Shown: piece after piece, positions 16,366 to 25,117 of the stretch
Position numbering within the stretch: the first letter of the stretch is position 1
Layout: each line of letters starts with the position of its first letter
Assembly (NCBI GenBank): GCA_036557225.1
Contig: DATBHX010000116.1
Coordinates: forward strand, 1 to 46,228
DNA: 46,228 bases
Direction: 5' to 3'
DNA from: Angelobacter sp036557225
GTDB taxonomy: Bacteria; Acidobacteriota; Terriglobia; Terriglobales; Acidobacteriaceae
Made by a program: the position numbers and the translations under genes
Notes under the pieces: model-generated
The model's input: the letters and a program-made list of their open reading frames with translations, nothing else
Database searches by the model: none
What the model was told of the DNA's origin: nothing

Positions 16366-18366
16366 ATGTCTCTCATCAACCGCGTAAAAACTGTCATCGT
16401 GCCCACGATCGCGTTTTTTAGTCTGCTTTGCATTCATACGCTCGCTGCCCAGACCAAGGAACAGAGCACGCCACCAAAATATCCTAACTATCCCAGCGAG
16501 ACGCCGGACAACTTTAAGCCGGCCACGGCAAGCTTTGATTACGAGCGGCGCGAAGTGACGATCCCGATGCGCGACGGCGTGAAGCTGCATACGGTAATCC
16601 TGGTTCCGCGCAGCGCGACCAAGGCGAAGCCCGCGGCCATCCTGTTGACGCGCACTCCTTACAGCGCTGACCAGCTTACCGATCACGAGCACAGCTCCCA
16701 CCTGGGACCGGCGTTGTGGGGTTATGACAACGCGACGGAGGTGATTGTGGAAGACGGGTACATCCGCGTGGTGCAGGATGTGCGTGGCAAGTATGAGTCG
16801 GAAGGCGACTACGTGATGAACCGCCCGCTGCATGGGCCGCAGAACCCCACGCCCGTCGACCACTCAACGGACACGTACGACACCATTGACTGGCTGGTGA
16901 AGAACGTTCCGGAGTCGAACGGGAAGGTGGGCATTCTGGGCATTTCCTATGACGGCTTTTTGCCGCTGATGGCCCTGGTGAACCCGCATCCGGCGCTGAA
17001 AGTTGCAGTACCAATGAACCCCATGGTGGACGGCTGGCGTGGCGATGATTGGTTCCACAACGGGGCCTTCCGCCAGCAGAACATGCCGTATATCTATGAG
17101 CAGGTGGCCACGCGCAAAAACGACGCAAAATGGTGGAGCGATCACTTTGACGACTACGACCTCTATATGGCCTCAGGCTCGGCAGGCGAGCTGGGCAGGC
17201 TTCACGGGCTGGAGCAGGTTGGCTTCTGGCGCAAGGTGCTGGAGCATCCGAGTTATGACGCGTTCTGGCAAGACCAGGCCATGGACAAGATCCTGGCGGA
17301 GCAGCCGTTGAAAGTCCCGGTGATGCTGGTGGACAGCCTGTGGGACCAAGAAGATATCTACGGCGCCATGGCCGTTTATAAAGCCATCAAGCCGAAGGAC
17401 ACGAACAATGACAAAGTTTTCCTGGTGATCGGGCCATGGCATCACGGGCAGGAGATCGACGATGGCAGCAGGCTGGGCGCGCTCAAGTTCTCGAGCGACA
17501 CCGGTCTCTATTTTCGGCAGCAGGTCCTGCGGCCGTTTCTGGCTTACTACCTGAAGGGTGATGGAGGTGGAAAGCCGGATGTCCCAGCGGTGTCGGCGTT
17601 TGAAACAGGAACCAATACCTGGCGCAAGCTGAATTCGTGGCCGGCAGGATGCAATAGCGGCTGCGCAGTGAAGCCGACGCCACTCTATCTGAATGCCGGG
17701 CTCAAGTTGAGTTTTTCCGGCCCGAAAAAGGGTGATAGGGACTACGAGGAATATGTGTCTGATCCGGCGAAGCCAGTGCCGTTCCGCTCACGGCCAGTGC
17801 GCCCGGTGGGCTATGAGATTGAAAAAGGCCTGACCTGGCCGCTATGGCTGGTGGATGATCAGCGCGAAGCTTCCGGACGTCCTGACGTCTTGGCGTTCGT
17901 TTCCGACGTGCTGACCGAACCGGTGAAGATCAGCGGGCAAGCGGTGGCGAACCTGGTGGCTTCGACCAGCGGCACCGACTCTGACTGGGTGGTGAAGTTG
18001 ATTGATGTTTATCCAGATGAAGTCGCTGGACAGCCGCGCATGGGCGGTTATCAGCTGGCAGTGGCAATGGACATCTTCCGCGGACGTTATCGCGAGAGCA
18101 TGGAGACACCGAAAGCAATCACCGCAGGCACGCCGCTGCTATACCGCTTTGAGCTGCCGACAGCGAATCACGTCTTTCTACCTGGTCACCGCATCATGGT
18201 GCAGGTGCAGTCAAGCTGGTTCCCGCTCTACGATCGCAATCCGCAAACCTTTGTGCCGAATATTTTTTGGGCGAAGCCTGGAGACTACAAAAAAGCCACG
18301 CAGCGGGTTTATCATGCGCCGGGACAGGCGAGTTATGTGGAGTTGCCCCTGGTGAGTGGGAAGTAA
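16366..18366 (+). CDS. Secreted CocE/NonD family hydrolase (X-Pro dipeptidyl-peptidase S15 type)
   Basis: The 666-residue product has an N-terminal signal segment (IVPTIAFFSLLCIHTLAAQ) and an alpha/beta-hydrolase domain. The nucleophile elbow is GILGISYDGFLPLMA (G-x-S-Y-x-G, Ser near residue 190), with RDGVKLHTVILVP before it, a D in MLVDSLWDQEDIYG and a His in VIGPWHHGQEIDD as candidates for the rest of the triad. A C-terminal jelly-roll domain of the PepX_C type follows (from about residue 430; KPVPFRSRPVRPVGYEIEKG). The family cleaves acyl groups, e.g. glutaryl acylases, cocaine esterases and X-Pro peptidases; the substrate here is unknown. The ATG at 16366 has only a weak ribosome binding site. 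It is convergent with the E1-beta gene. Confidence 0.9.
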   Translation: MSLINRVKTVIVPTIAFFSLLCIHTLAAQTKEQSTPPKYPNYPSETPDNFKPATASFDYERREVTIPMRDGVKLHTVILVPRSATKAKPAAILLTRTPYSADQLTDHEHSSHLGPALWGYDNATEVIVEDGYIRVVQDVRGKYESEGDYVMNRPLHGPQNPTPVDHSTDTYDTIDWLVKNVPESNGKVGILGISYDGFLPLMALVNPHPALKVAVPMNPMVDGWRGDDWFHNGAFRQQNMPYIYEQVATRKNDAKWWSDHFDDYDLYMASGSAGELGRLHGLEQVGFWRKVLEHPSYDAFWQDQAMDKILAEQPLKVPVMLVDSLWDQEDIYGAMAVYKAIKPKDTNNDKVFLVIGPWHHGQEIDDGSRLGALKFSSDTGLYFRQQVLRPFLAYYLKGDGGGKPDVPAVSAFETGTNTWRKLNSWPAGCNSGCAVKPTPLYLNAGLKLSFSGPKKGDRDYEEYVSDPAKPVPFRSRPVRPVGYEIEKGLTWPLWLVDDQREASGRPDVLAFVSDVLTEPVKISGQAVANLVASTSGTDSDWVVKLIDVYPDEVAGQPRMGGYQLAVAMDIFRGRYRESMETPKAITAGTPLLYRFELPTANHVFLPGHRIMVQVQSSWFPLYDRNPQTFVPNIFWAKPGDYKKATQRVYHAPGQASYVELPLVSGK

Positions 18367-18381
18367 TTTTTCTTCGATCTC

Positions 18382-18510
18382 GAGCGGAGCGAGAGATCCA
18401 TATTGTCGAATGACATTCTGGGAACGCAACCGTGCGACCGGGATTGTGTTAATGCGGTCCGTAAAACAATATGGATCCCTCCGCCTTCGGCGCTCGGGAT
18501 TTCTGAAAAA
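18382..18510. repeat. Inverted-repeat element between CocE-like and E1-beta genes
   Basis: A perfect 12-base inverted repeat, GATCCATATTGT (18395-18406) and ACAATATGGATC (18466-18477), encloses about 59 unique bases. Both arms are flanked outward by GC-rich CGAGCG-type modules (CTCGAGCGGAGCGAGA on the left; CCTCCGCCTTCGGCGCTCGG on the right) that resemble repeats near 2880 and 25635. It could act as a bidirectional hairpin between the convergent genes or be a small mobile element. Confidence 0.55.
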
Positions 18511-18534
18511 GGCCAATTGCCAAACGCTCACTGC

Positions 18535-19509
18535 TTAATAAGCGTGCAGTTTTTTTGCTTCCCGCACCACGTCTTCCACTTTCGGCAAGAAGAAATGCTC
18601 CAGCGGCGGTGAGAATGGCACCGGCGTATCGAGTGCAGTGATGCGCACGATGGGGCCATCAAGATCGTCAAAGGCCTCTTCATTGATGATCGCCGCCAGT
18701 TCGCCGGCCAGCCCGCCGGTGCGCGTGTCTTCATGCAGAAGAATGACTTTGTTGGTCTTCTTTACCGTTTGGGTGATAGCTTCGCGGTCAAGCGGGCAGA
18801 GCGTGCGCAGGTCCAGGATCTCGACTTCAATTCCCTCTTTAGCTAGCGCGTCGGCCGCCTCTTGCGCGGTGTGGACCATGGCCGCATAAGTAATGATGCT
18901 GAGGTCGCGCCCCTGGCGGTGCACGCGCGCTTTGCCGATCGGAACGATGTGGCCGTTCTCCGGCACATCTTCTTTAATGCGGCGATAGAGAAATTTGTGC
19001 TCGAGGAAAAGGACGGGGTTGTTGTCGCGAATGGCCGATTTGATGAGGCCCTTGGCGTCACTCGGCGTGGCCGGCGCGACAACTTTCATTCCCGGCGTGT
19101 GGACAAAGTGCATCTCCGGATTCTGCGAGTGGAAAGGGCCGCCGTGAACACCGCCGCCACAAGGGCCGCGCAGAACCAGTGGCGCAGGGGCGCCCCAGCG
19201 ATAATGCGACTTGGCCACCATGTTCACGATCTGGTTGAAGGCGCAGCCGATGAAGTCCATGAACTGGAACTCGGCCACAGGGCGCATGCCGGTGAGCGCC
19301 GCGCCAAACGCCGCACCTACAATGGCGGACTCGGCGATAGGCGTATCAATCACACGCTGCGGGCCAAAGTGGTGGACAAAACCGTCGGTGACTTTGAACG
19401 CGCCGCCGTAAATGCCGATGTCTTCACCAATACAGAAGACGCTGGGGTCGGACTCCATCTCTTCCCAGAGTCCCTGCCGGATTGCTTCGAGGTATGTTGC
19501 CTGGGGCAT
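18535..19509 (-). CDS. 2-oxoacid dehydrogenase E1 component, beta subunit
   Basis: E1-beta pairs with E1-alpha to form the thiamine-diphosphate-dependent decarboxylase that loads acyl groups on E2. The 324-residue length is typical. Landmarks are EDIGIYGGAFKVTDGF near residue 28, DTPIAESAIVGAAFGAAL near 55 with the Glu that activates thiamine, the phosphate-region GPCGGGVHGGPFHSQNPE near 130, and the C-terminal KTNKVILLHEDTRTGGLAGE. The pyruvate versus branched-chain assignment is not certain; the GGGVHGG-type loop leans toward the branched-chain or generic acyl form. The gene lies downstream of E1-alpha, with an Imm50-like gene between them. Confidence 0.93.
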   Translation of the reverse strand: MPQATYLEAIRQGLWEEMESDPSVFCIGEDIGIYGGAFKVTDGFVHHFGPQRVIDTPIAESAIVGAAFGAALTGMRPVAEFQFMDFIGCAFNQIVNMVAKSHYRWGAPAPLVLRGPCGGGVHGGPFHSQNPEMHFVHTPGMKVVAPATPSDAKGLIKSAIRDNNPVLFLEHKFLYRRIKEDVPENGHIVPIGKARVHRQGRDLSIITYAAMVHTAQEAADALAKEGIEVEILDLRTLCPLDREAITQTVKKTNKVILLHEDTRTGGLAGELAAIINEEAFDDLDGPIVRITALDTPVPFSPPLEHFFLPKVEDVVREAKKLHAY

Positions 19510-19560
19510 AAAAACCTTTTGCCGCTGATTTACGCAGATGAACGCTGATCAAAAACCTTT
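19510..19560. repeat. CGCTGATTTACGCAGATGAACGC-type interspersed repeat
   Basis: The phrase GCCGCTGATTTACGCAGATG followed by AACGCTGATCAAAAACC is a common acidobacterial intergenic repeat. It overlaps the ribosome-binding region of E1-beta and may be a remnant with no function. Confidence 0.45.
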
Positions 19561-20037
19561 TTATTCTGTTCTTATTCTTGGAGCTGACTGTCCGGCGAAA
19601 CTCCGAATGTCTCGTGTGACCATTCGCTCCACAGCCTCTATCTCAACTGCTTTACACTTGAATTCCGCTTCAACTCCAAACGAAGGCACGAAATGAACCT
19701 CAAATTTCAGGCTTTCGAGTTGCCTTGACGAGAGATCAATAATCTCCAGCCCCCACAGCACGTTCTGGTGATTAAACGATTTGATTTGACTTTCATCAAC
19801 TCCACGAAACAAGAACGTTACCAGCGTATGGTTCTTGAGAACATAGAATCCGCGATCGTCTACTTCTCTGGTCATTTCAAAAACATAAATTCGCGCTCTT
19901 AACGTCGGGTGATCAGATCCATCTTGCGCTCGCTGCAACTCGATCGAATTTACCTCGGCGTCGTGAAAGGAAGGCCAGTAACCAAAAATGTCAGTAAGCA
20001 ACTGGCTTTTCTTAATCTTTCTCTCAATTGCGTCCAT
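19561..20037 (-). CDS. Imm50-like immunity protein family member
   Basis: The 158-residue protein begins MDAIERKIKKSQLLTDIFGY and continues WPSFHDAEVNSIELQR, a signature reminiscent of Immunity protein 50 (FG-x-WPSFHDAEV). Beta-strand-rich segments follow (LRARIYVFEMTREVDDRGFY; NHTLVTFLFRGVDESQIKSF). Imm50 members are predicted to neutralise polymorphic toxins, but no toxin is visible here. It starts 3 bases after the stop of E1-alpha, on the same strand, so it is likely translated by reinitiation from the same message; no separate ribosome binding site is visible. It sits between the two E1 subunit genes, an odd place. The family call is from pattern memory. Confidence 0.6.
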   Translation of the reverse strand: MDAIERKIKKSQLLTDIFGYWPSFHDAEVNSIELQRAQDGSDHPTLRARIYVFEMTREVDDRGFYVLKNHTLVTFLFRGVDESQIKSFNHQNVLWGLEIIDLSSRQLESLKFEVHFVPSFGVEAEFKCKAVEIEAVERMVTRDIRSFAGQSAPRIRTE

Positions 20038-20040
20038 GGG

Positions 20041-21366
20041 CTACTTGAAGTGTATCGCCGCCTTGCTCTCCTTCAATTTCCCTTCACTCCGTCGCGACTT
20101 TTGCGGCATGCCGTACTTCGGCTTGATTTCGTGGCAGCCGTTTTCGCAATAGACGCCTTCGGCGGCGGTGTGCGGTTCGGGCATGGGAGAGTTTTCCGCG
20201 AACTCGCGTTCGGCGTCGACCTCTTTGTCCACGCTGGCTGAGATTTTCTCGTCTTCGGCAGCGGTCAGCCATTTTTTGTCGAACAGATACTTGCGGAAGC
20301 GGTCGATGCAGTCACGCTTGCGCCAGTACTCGTGCATCTCTTTGGGGACGTAGGCGGCAGCGTCGTGGATGGCATGACCTTTCATGCGCATCAGCTTGGC
20401 TTCGATCAAGGTTGGGCCTTCGCCGCGATGCGCGCGCTCGACCGCCTCGTACGTCGCATCGTAAACCTGGCAGGGATCGGTGCCGTCGATAATCACGCCG
20501 GGAATGCCGTAGCCGATGGCGCGGTTGGCCAGGTCTCTTACCGCGACCTGATATTCCGTGGGCGTGGAGTAGGCCCAGAGATTGCTCTCGATGATCAGCA
20601 CCAGGCCGAGCTTGCGCACAGCGGCAAAGTTGATGCCTTCATAGCTGACGCCGGTGGACTGGCCGCCGTCGCCGATCCAGGTAAGGCAGGCCAGCTCTTT
20701 GCCCTGCAGGCGCGCGCCGAGAGAGACGCCGGCCATCACAGGCAGCAAGTCGCCGAGCATGGAGATGGGCGAGACCATGTGGCGCTTTTCGATGTCGCCA
20801 TAGTGCGAGGTGCCGTCTTTGCCTTTGGTGGGCGAATCGGCCTTCGCCATGTACTGCATCATGATGTCGCGGGCGTGAAAGCCGCGGACCAGCTGCGCGC
20901 CCTGGTTGCGGATCATGGGTGCAAACCAGTCGTCGCGGCCGAGCGCGTAGGCCGAGGCGCAGGAGCAGGCCTCCTGTCCCAGGCCGAAATAGACACCGCC
21001 CACAACTTTGCTTTGCTTGTAGAGATTTTCCAGCGCCACTTCCATGCGCCGGTTCATCAGCATCCAGCGATAAAGCTCAAGGTGCTGGTCTTTATTTAGA
21101 TACTTCGATTCGCGGACGGGCGGGACCGGAGTGGAGAGTTTGCCCTTGATCTCGTAATGGACCTCCGGGGCGCCGGTGACCTCGACGATTTCAAATTCCG
21201 GCTGCTCCAGGCGCCAGTCCGGAATGCCGTATTCGTTCACGCGTATTGCAGGTGACTTGGAAGACGGACGGCCGTTGCGGGCGCCGTTGGCGGACGGTTT
21301 TTCCAATGATTTCGGGGCCGGTGATTTGGGGCCGGAGGTTTTCTGGGATTTGGATTTCGTGGGCAT
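20041..21366 (-). CDS. 2-oxoacid dehydrogenase E1 component, alpha subunit
   Basis: E1-alpha binds thiamine diphosphate and decarboxylates the 2-oxoacid. The 441 residues include an unusual N-terminal Lys/Pro/Ser extension (about 45 residues, KSQKTSGPKSPAPKSLEKPS) before the conserved core. The core shows GGVYFGLGQEACSCASAYAL, DDWFAPMIRNQGAQLVRGF, the thiamine motif beginning CLTWIGDGGQSTGVSYEGIN, and the end of that motif in LVLIIESNLWAYSTP, where Ser replaces the first Asn of the usual ENN. GDG...N spacing is normal. A phosphorylation-loop-like HAIHDAAAYVP is near residue 340. Length and composition suit the E1-alpha family, longer than the usual 330-380 because of the N-terminal extension and a polar tail. 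It leads a possible operon with the Imm50-like gene and E1-beta. Confidence 0.92.
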   Translation of the reverse strand: MPTKSKSQKTSGPKSPAPKSLEKPSANGARNGRPSSKSPAIRVNEYGIPDWRLEQPEFEIVEVTGAPEVHYEIKGKLSTPVPPVRESKYLNKDQHLELYRWMLMNRRMEVALENLYKQSKVVGGVYFGLGQEACSCASAYALGRDDWFAPMIRNQGAQLVRGFHARDIMMQYMAKADSPTKGKDGTSHYGDIEKRHMVSPISMLGDLLPVMAGVSLGARLQGKELACLTWIGDGGQSTGVSYEGINFAAVRKLGLVLIIESNLWAYSTPTEYQVAVRDLANRAIGYGIPGVIIDGTDPCQVYDATYEAVERAHRGEGPTLIEAKLMRMKGHAIHDAAAYVPKEMHEYWRKRDCIDRFRKYLFDKKWLTAAEDEKISASVDKEVDAEREFAENSPMPEPHTAAEGVYCENGCHEIKPKYGMPQKSRRSEGKLKESKAAIHFK

Positions 21367-21547
21367 ACGACGTAATCAGTGTATACCCTCGCCCCGTGGA
21401 TGCCGCGCATTTTGTCATGACACTGCGGCCAACTGTTCCTGTACCGCGGTGCGCGAGCACGCTACAATGTCTGCTCTTTGTCCTGTTTCGCAACAGTGTA
21501 TTAAGAAGCGGGACGGACTGCCACAGCTGGCACGCGAGGAAAAACTC

Positions 21548-22762
21548 ATGAGTCGTAATGTCATTCGTTTCGTTCAGCACTTCGCATTGATGGCGATGAT
21601 CTTCGCTGCCGGCTTCTGCAACCTGATGGCGCAGCAGGCGCCCGCAGGATGGACCGACTACACAAAAAAGTTTGATGCCGCAATGGAGAATGAGCATGTG
21701 GTAGGAGCCGGCATTCTGGTCCTGCAGAACGGGAACCTGGTCTCACGCCATGAATATGGATTCGCCGACCAGGAGAAGAAGAAGCCCGTCACAGAGCGCA
21801 CGATCTTTCATTACGGTTCCATTACGAAGACGCTGACTGCGGTGTCGATCATGCAGCTGCGCGATCGCGGCCGGCTATCACTGGATGACCACATCACCCG
21901 GTACATTCCCGAACTGCGGATGGTTCATGACCAGTATGGCGCCATCGACAAAATCACCATTCGCATGCTGCTCTCCCACTCTGCTGGATTTCAGGGCCCT
22001 ACTTGGCCCTATGGGGAAGGCAAACCCTGGGAGCCATTCGAACCCACCACCTGGAACCAGCTGGTGGCCATGATGCCGTACCAGGAGCTGCTGTTTGAGC
22101 CGGGGTCGCGTTTCGGTTATTCGAATCCGGCATTTATCTACCTGGCCCGCATTATCGAACAACTCACGGGGGATTCCTGGGAAACCTATGTGCAGAAGAA
22201 CATTTTTGCTCCGCTGGGAATGACGCACAGTTATTTTGGCGCGACCCCCTACTATCAGGAGCCTGATCGCTCACACAATTACACGCTGGCGAAGGACAAG
22301 AGCGGTAAAGAGACGATGCACGACAACGGGGCGGATTTCAATCCGGGAATCACCATCCCCAACGGCGGGTGGAACGCGCCCCTGAGCGATCTAGCAATCT
22401 GGCTCTCATTTCTGACCAACGCGACCCATGGCGACGCCGAAACCCAGAAGCGCTATGACATCGTGCTGAAGCGCGCAACCCTGCAAGAGATGTGGAAACC
22501 GCTCTATCCGACGACAGCCACGGGGCTGGTAAAAGAGCGCTCGGAGTCGATCGGTCTCTCATTCTTCATTCTGCGGCACGGAGAAGTGACCGATATTGGC
22601 CATACGGGTTCGCAGGCGGGGTTTCTCTCGTTCATGTATTTCAACCCGGCGAACGGCAAAGCGGTCGTGGCCGCGCTCAACACCATCAGCGATCCGCCGG
22701 TAACCGGAGAAAAATCGGCGTTCAATACGGTTCGTGAAGCAGTATTTCCGTTCATCGAATAG
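21548..22762 (+). CDS. Secreted serine hydrolase of the beta-lactamase (class C) family
   Basis: The 404-residue product has a signal peptide (FALMAMIFAAGFCNLMAQ) and the active-site SITK motif (HYGSITKTLTAVSIMQLRD), followed by YSN in FGYSNPAFIYLARI and the late HTG in DIGHTGSQAGFLSF. These S-x-x-K, Y-x-N and [KH]TG motifs mark the serine beta-lactamase/DD-peptidase/esterase superfamily. Whether it hydrolyses beta-lactams, peptides or esters cannot be told; many soil homologues are esterases or peptidases. The open frame extends to 21176, but GAGGAAAAACTC before the ATG at 21548 and the signal peptide fix the start. It is divergent from E1-alpha. Confidence 0.9.
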   Translation: MSRNVIRFVQHFALMAMIFAAGFCNLMAQQAPAGWTDYTKKFDAAMENEHVVGAGILVLQNGNLVSRHEYGFADQEKKKPVTERTIFHYGSITKTLTAVSIMQLRDRGRLSLDDHITRYIPELRMVHDQYGAIDKITIRMLLSHSAGFQGPTWPYGEGKPWEPFEPTTWNQLVAMMPYQELLFEPGSRFGYSNPAFIYLARIIEQLTGDSWETYVQKNIFAPLGMTHSYFGATPYYQEPDRSHNYTLAKDKSGKETMHDNGADFNPGITIPNGGWNAPLSDLAIWLSFLTNATHGDAETQKRYDIVLKRATLQEMWKPLYPTTATGLVKERSESIGLSFFILRHGEVTDIGHTGSQAGFLSFMYFNPANGKAVVAALNTISDPPVTGEKSAFNTVREAVFPFIE

Positions 22763-22782
22763 ATGCGCGGCGCATGGCGGGA

Positions 22783-23286
22783 TCATGCGGCAGGTTTGTC
22801 TTTTTGGTTTTCTTTGACGGTGGGCGACTTCCGTGCCTTGTGCGCTTCGTGGATGGCCGTATAGCGCTTTTCCAACTCGTCCAATTCTTCGTCAGAAAGC
22901 TTTTCGATGTCGATCATGTCATTGTGCGCAGGCACATGCGAGCGGATCAGTTCGTCAAGCTTGAGATGGAGCGCCTTGGCGTCACGGTTCTGGGTGTTCT
23001 GGATGAGAAAGACAACCAGAAACGTCACGATGGTGGTGCCGGTATTGATGATGAGCTGCCAGGTATCAGAGAAATGGAAGAAGAAGCCGCTGATGGCCCA
23101 CACCACCAACACCGCCACGGCCAGCATAAACATATAAGGATGACCGACGAACTGCGCGGTGCGGCTGGCAAACCGGCTGAACCAGAGGCTCGTTGTGTTC
23201 GTCTGTGCTACCTGTTGACGTGCCTGGGCAAAGTGCGAGGGTGCTTTCTTGCTGCCGGAAGACGGCGGAGTAGACGTGTGTTCCAC
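22783..23286 (-). CDS. Low-affinity iron permease family protein
   Basis: The 167-residue product has two membrane segments (FVGHPYMFMLAVAVLVVWAI and LIINTGTTIVTFLVVFLIQN) followed by the family signature QNTQNRDAKALHLKLDELIR. This block is typical of the low-affinity iron permease (FET4-like) family; in bacteria the iron transport function is unproven. N-terminal 40 residues are polar; the C-terminal tail is charged (DIEKLSDEELDELEKRY, KARKSPTVKENQKDKP). It lies downstream of lipB on the same strand with a 66-base gap. Confidence 0.85.
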   Translation of the reverse strand: MEHTSTPPSSGSKKAPSHFAQARQQVAQTNTTSLWFSRFASRTAQFVGHPYMFMLAVAVLVVWAISGFFFHFSDTWQLIINTGTTIVTFLVVFLIQNTQNRDAKALHLKLDELIRSHVPAHNDMIDIEKLSDEELDELEKRYTAIHEAHKARKSPTVKENQKDKPAA

Positions 23287-23352
23287 GTTTGTTTAGATGA
23301 GGAAATTAGAGCCGAGTTTGCGTTGCTCGTTCGATGTGGAGCTAAAAAACAA

Positions 23353-24195
23353 TTACGCCAGGTAAATGTCTTCGTCCCCGGCGAGCTTGCGAAGCTCGGC
23401 GGGCGCGCGAGCGGGAATGTCCTGGTTAGCGGGCAAATCCTCCGCAGCCGAAGCATCAGCAGAATTTCCATCCGGCGATGATGAGAGCAGCACATCGAGT
23501 GAATCGAGCCACAACATCTGGGCTTCAAAGACGCGGCTGAAGTTACGCGCCACCTGCTGTGATAGCTCTTCGAGCGACGGGACCTTGCGGTCACGGCTAA
23601 GGAAGCTTCTGGCCATCTCCTGCTCCAGCGAAGCGACAGGCTTGTCTGAGATGCCGCAGGGGACGATCAGCTTGAAGTAGTCGAGATCGGTGGTCACGTT
23701 CAGGGCGAAGCCGTGCGAGGTGACGGCGCGCGAGATATGCACGCCGATTGCGGCAATCTTGCCCGGTGGATCTTCCTGGGTCCAGACGCCCGTGAGACCG
23801 GGGATGCGTCCGGTGACCACGCCCAGATCGCCACAGGTACGGATGAGCGCTTCTTCGAGTTTGCGTACGAACTCTACGGCGCCGACTCGCGGCGAGAAGG
23901 CACGGAGATCGAAAATGGGATAACCGACCAACTGGCCTGGCCCGTGAAACGTTACGTCACCGCCGCGGTCGGTCTCATGCAGCTCAACGCCGTTGGCAGC
24001 GAGAAATTCACGCGTCGCGACGATATTCTGCTCTCCGGCATTGCGGCCCAGCGTGATGACGGGCGGATGTTCGAGCAGCAGGAGCGTGTGGCTGATGCGT
24101 CCTTCCTTGACCATGCGCACGAGCGTCTGCTGCAGCTGCAGCGCGAGGGAATAATCCACGCGGCCAAGATAGAGGACGTTAATCAGTCTTTGCAT
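23353..24195 (-). CDS. lipB: Octanoyl-[acyl-carrier-protein]:protein N-octanoyltransferase
   Basis: LipB transfers octanoyl groups from acyl carrier protein to lipoyl domains, such as those of the E2 encoded in this window; LipA then inserts sulfur. Motifs are LLLEHPPVITLGRNAGEQN near residue 40, DRGGDVTFHGPGQLVGYPIF near 78, the GLTGVWT segment, the catalytic Lys in KIAAIGVHISRAVTSHG near 145, and the catalytic Cys in LIVPCGISDKPVASLEQE near 180. At 280 residues it is longer than the usual 200-230; the extra is a C-terminal acidic tail of about 60 residues (SSSPDGNSADASAAEDLPAN) of unknown use. A lpd gene is about 1.5 kb upstream on the same strand. Confidence 0.95.
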   Translation of the reverse strand: MQRLINVLYLGRVDYSLALQLQQTLVRMVKEGRISHTLLLLEHPPVITLGRNAGEQNIVATREFLAANGVELHETDRGGDVTFHGPGQLVGYPIFDLRAFSPRVGAVEFVRKLEEALIRTCGDLGVVTGRIPGLTGVWTQEDPPGKIAAIGVHISRAVTSHGFALNVTTDLDYFKLIVPCGISDKPVASLEQEMARSFLSRDRKVPSLEELSQQVARNFSRVFEAQMLWLDSLDVLLSSSPDGNSADASAAEDLPANQDIPARAPAELRKLAGDEDIYLA

Positions 24196-24343
24196 TTGTC
24201 GCTTCGCTCCAAACCGCTGAAGAGACGATCTCGCCTCAAGCTCATTCAGCGCTTGTTGCTGCGCGGCTCGGCGCGCAGGCCAGCCTCGCCACTATTAGTT
24301 TAGCAGCGGCTTGGGTATGGCAACGTTGTTGGCGGTCGGTGAA

Positions 24344-24706
24344 TCAGATGGCTGGTTCAGCGGCGAGATAGTTTTCTACCAGCCAGGCGGAGTAGTCTTC
24401 GTCAGAGGCACGGGGTAGAGCAACGCTCCAGATGCCGTTTTCCGCGGCCCGCAAACCGATCTGGCCTTCGCGCGGGCTGTCTTTTTCGCCCACCCACATC
24501 ACCATGAAGCGCGCACGCATGTTGCCGCATTGCAGGCCGACAATGAAGCCGCGCTCCAGCTTGGCAGTTACTCCGAAGAGCCGCGCGCCGCTGGTGGCAA
24601 TATTCAGTGTCTTTGCATTTTGCGAGAACACTTTGCCTTCGCGGTCGAGCCCCCAGAGCCTGACAGCAATCGGCATGGTCACGCGTTTTTCGCGCCGTAT
24701 GGGCAT
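24344..24706 (-). CDS. PilZ domain protein
   Basis: PilZ domains bind cyclic di-GMP or act as protein interaction modules. The 120-residue protein shows the paired motifs: an N-terminal R-x3-R (RREKRVTMP) and, 25 residues later, NIATSGARLFG, matching (D/N)-x-S-x2-G. Strands follow (LERGFIVGLQCGNMRARFMV; WVGEKDSPREGQIGLR). No other domain is present, so it would act as a stand-alone receptor. The frame has an ATG at 24706 followed by another in RVTMP, but the RREKR motif requires the first. It lies between lipB and the YHS gene. Confidence 0.85.
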   Translation of the reverse strand: MPIRREKRVTMPIAVRLWGLDREGKVFSQNAKTLNIATSGARLFGVTAKLERGFIVGLQCGNMRARFMVMWVGEKDSPREGQIGLRAAENGIWSVALPRASDEDYSAWLVENYLAAEPAI

Positions 24707-24943
24707 GGCCGCATCATAGGCTGGCAGGAATCGCGCAGCCAGACATTTTGTTACCTAGGACCGTCACTTTGGTCACTAAGAAAGCTATTAGCTATCAGCG
24801 ATCAGCTCATGTGTGAAGATTGCTGCACAGTCGGTAAGCACATGATTTTATTGCCCGGGGAACGGACGGTCCGCGGAACCTGAGGATTTTCCCAGAAACG
24901 AATTTCGGCCCCTCCATTTCGCTCTGTTCGAGAACTACGAAAA

Positions 24944-25117
24944 CTAGCTGGCGACCTGCTCTTCGTCACTCCTATTATCCATGTAAAAGGCGGGATCGCG
25001 GTTAAATTTGCGCAGGCAGTCGAGCGAGCAGAAATAGATGGTTTCGCTGTGAAAATCCTGGCTGGCAGCGGCCTCGGCAACACTGACTTCCATTTTGCAG
25101 ACAGGGTCGATCGGCAT
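24944..25117 (-). CDS. YHS domain protein (57 aa)
   Basis: The product begins MPIDPVCKMEVSVAEAAASQ and contains FHSETIYFCSLDCLRKFNRD, with the metal-type Cys pattern CxM then CSxxC of the YHS family, seen in copper- and heavy-metal-related proteins. It is a single small domain. A near-perfect Shine-Dalgarno (AGGAGGGAAATCC) precedes the ATG at 25117, so the longer upstream frame is rejected. It is on the same strand as lpd and lipB. Confidence 0.85.
   Translation of the reverse strand: MPIDPVCKMEVSVAEAAASQDFHSETIYFCSLDCLRKFNRDPAFYMDNRSDEEQVAS

Noticed and set aside
23208..23594. Minus-strand frame overlapping lipB end and the iron-permease start
   Set aside because: It is out of frame with both genes and composed mostly of Arg, Ser and Leu.
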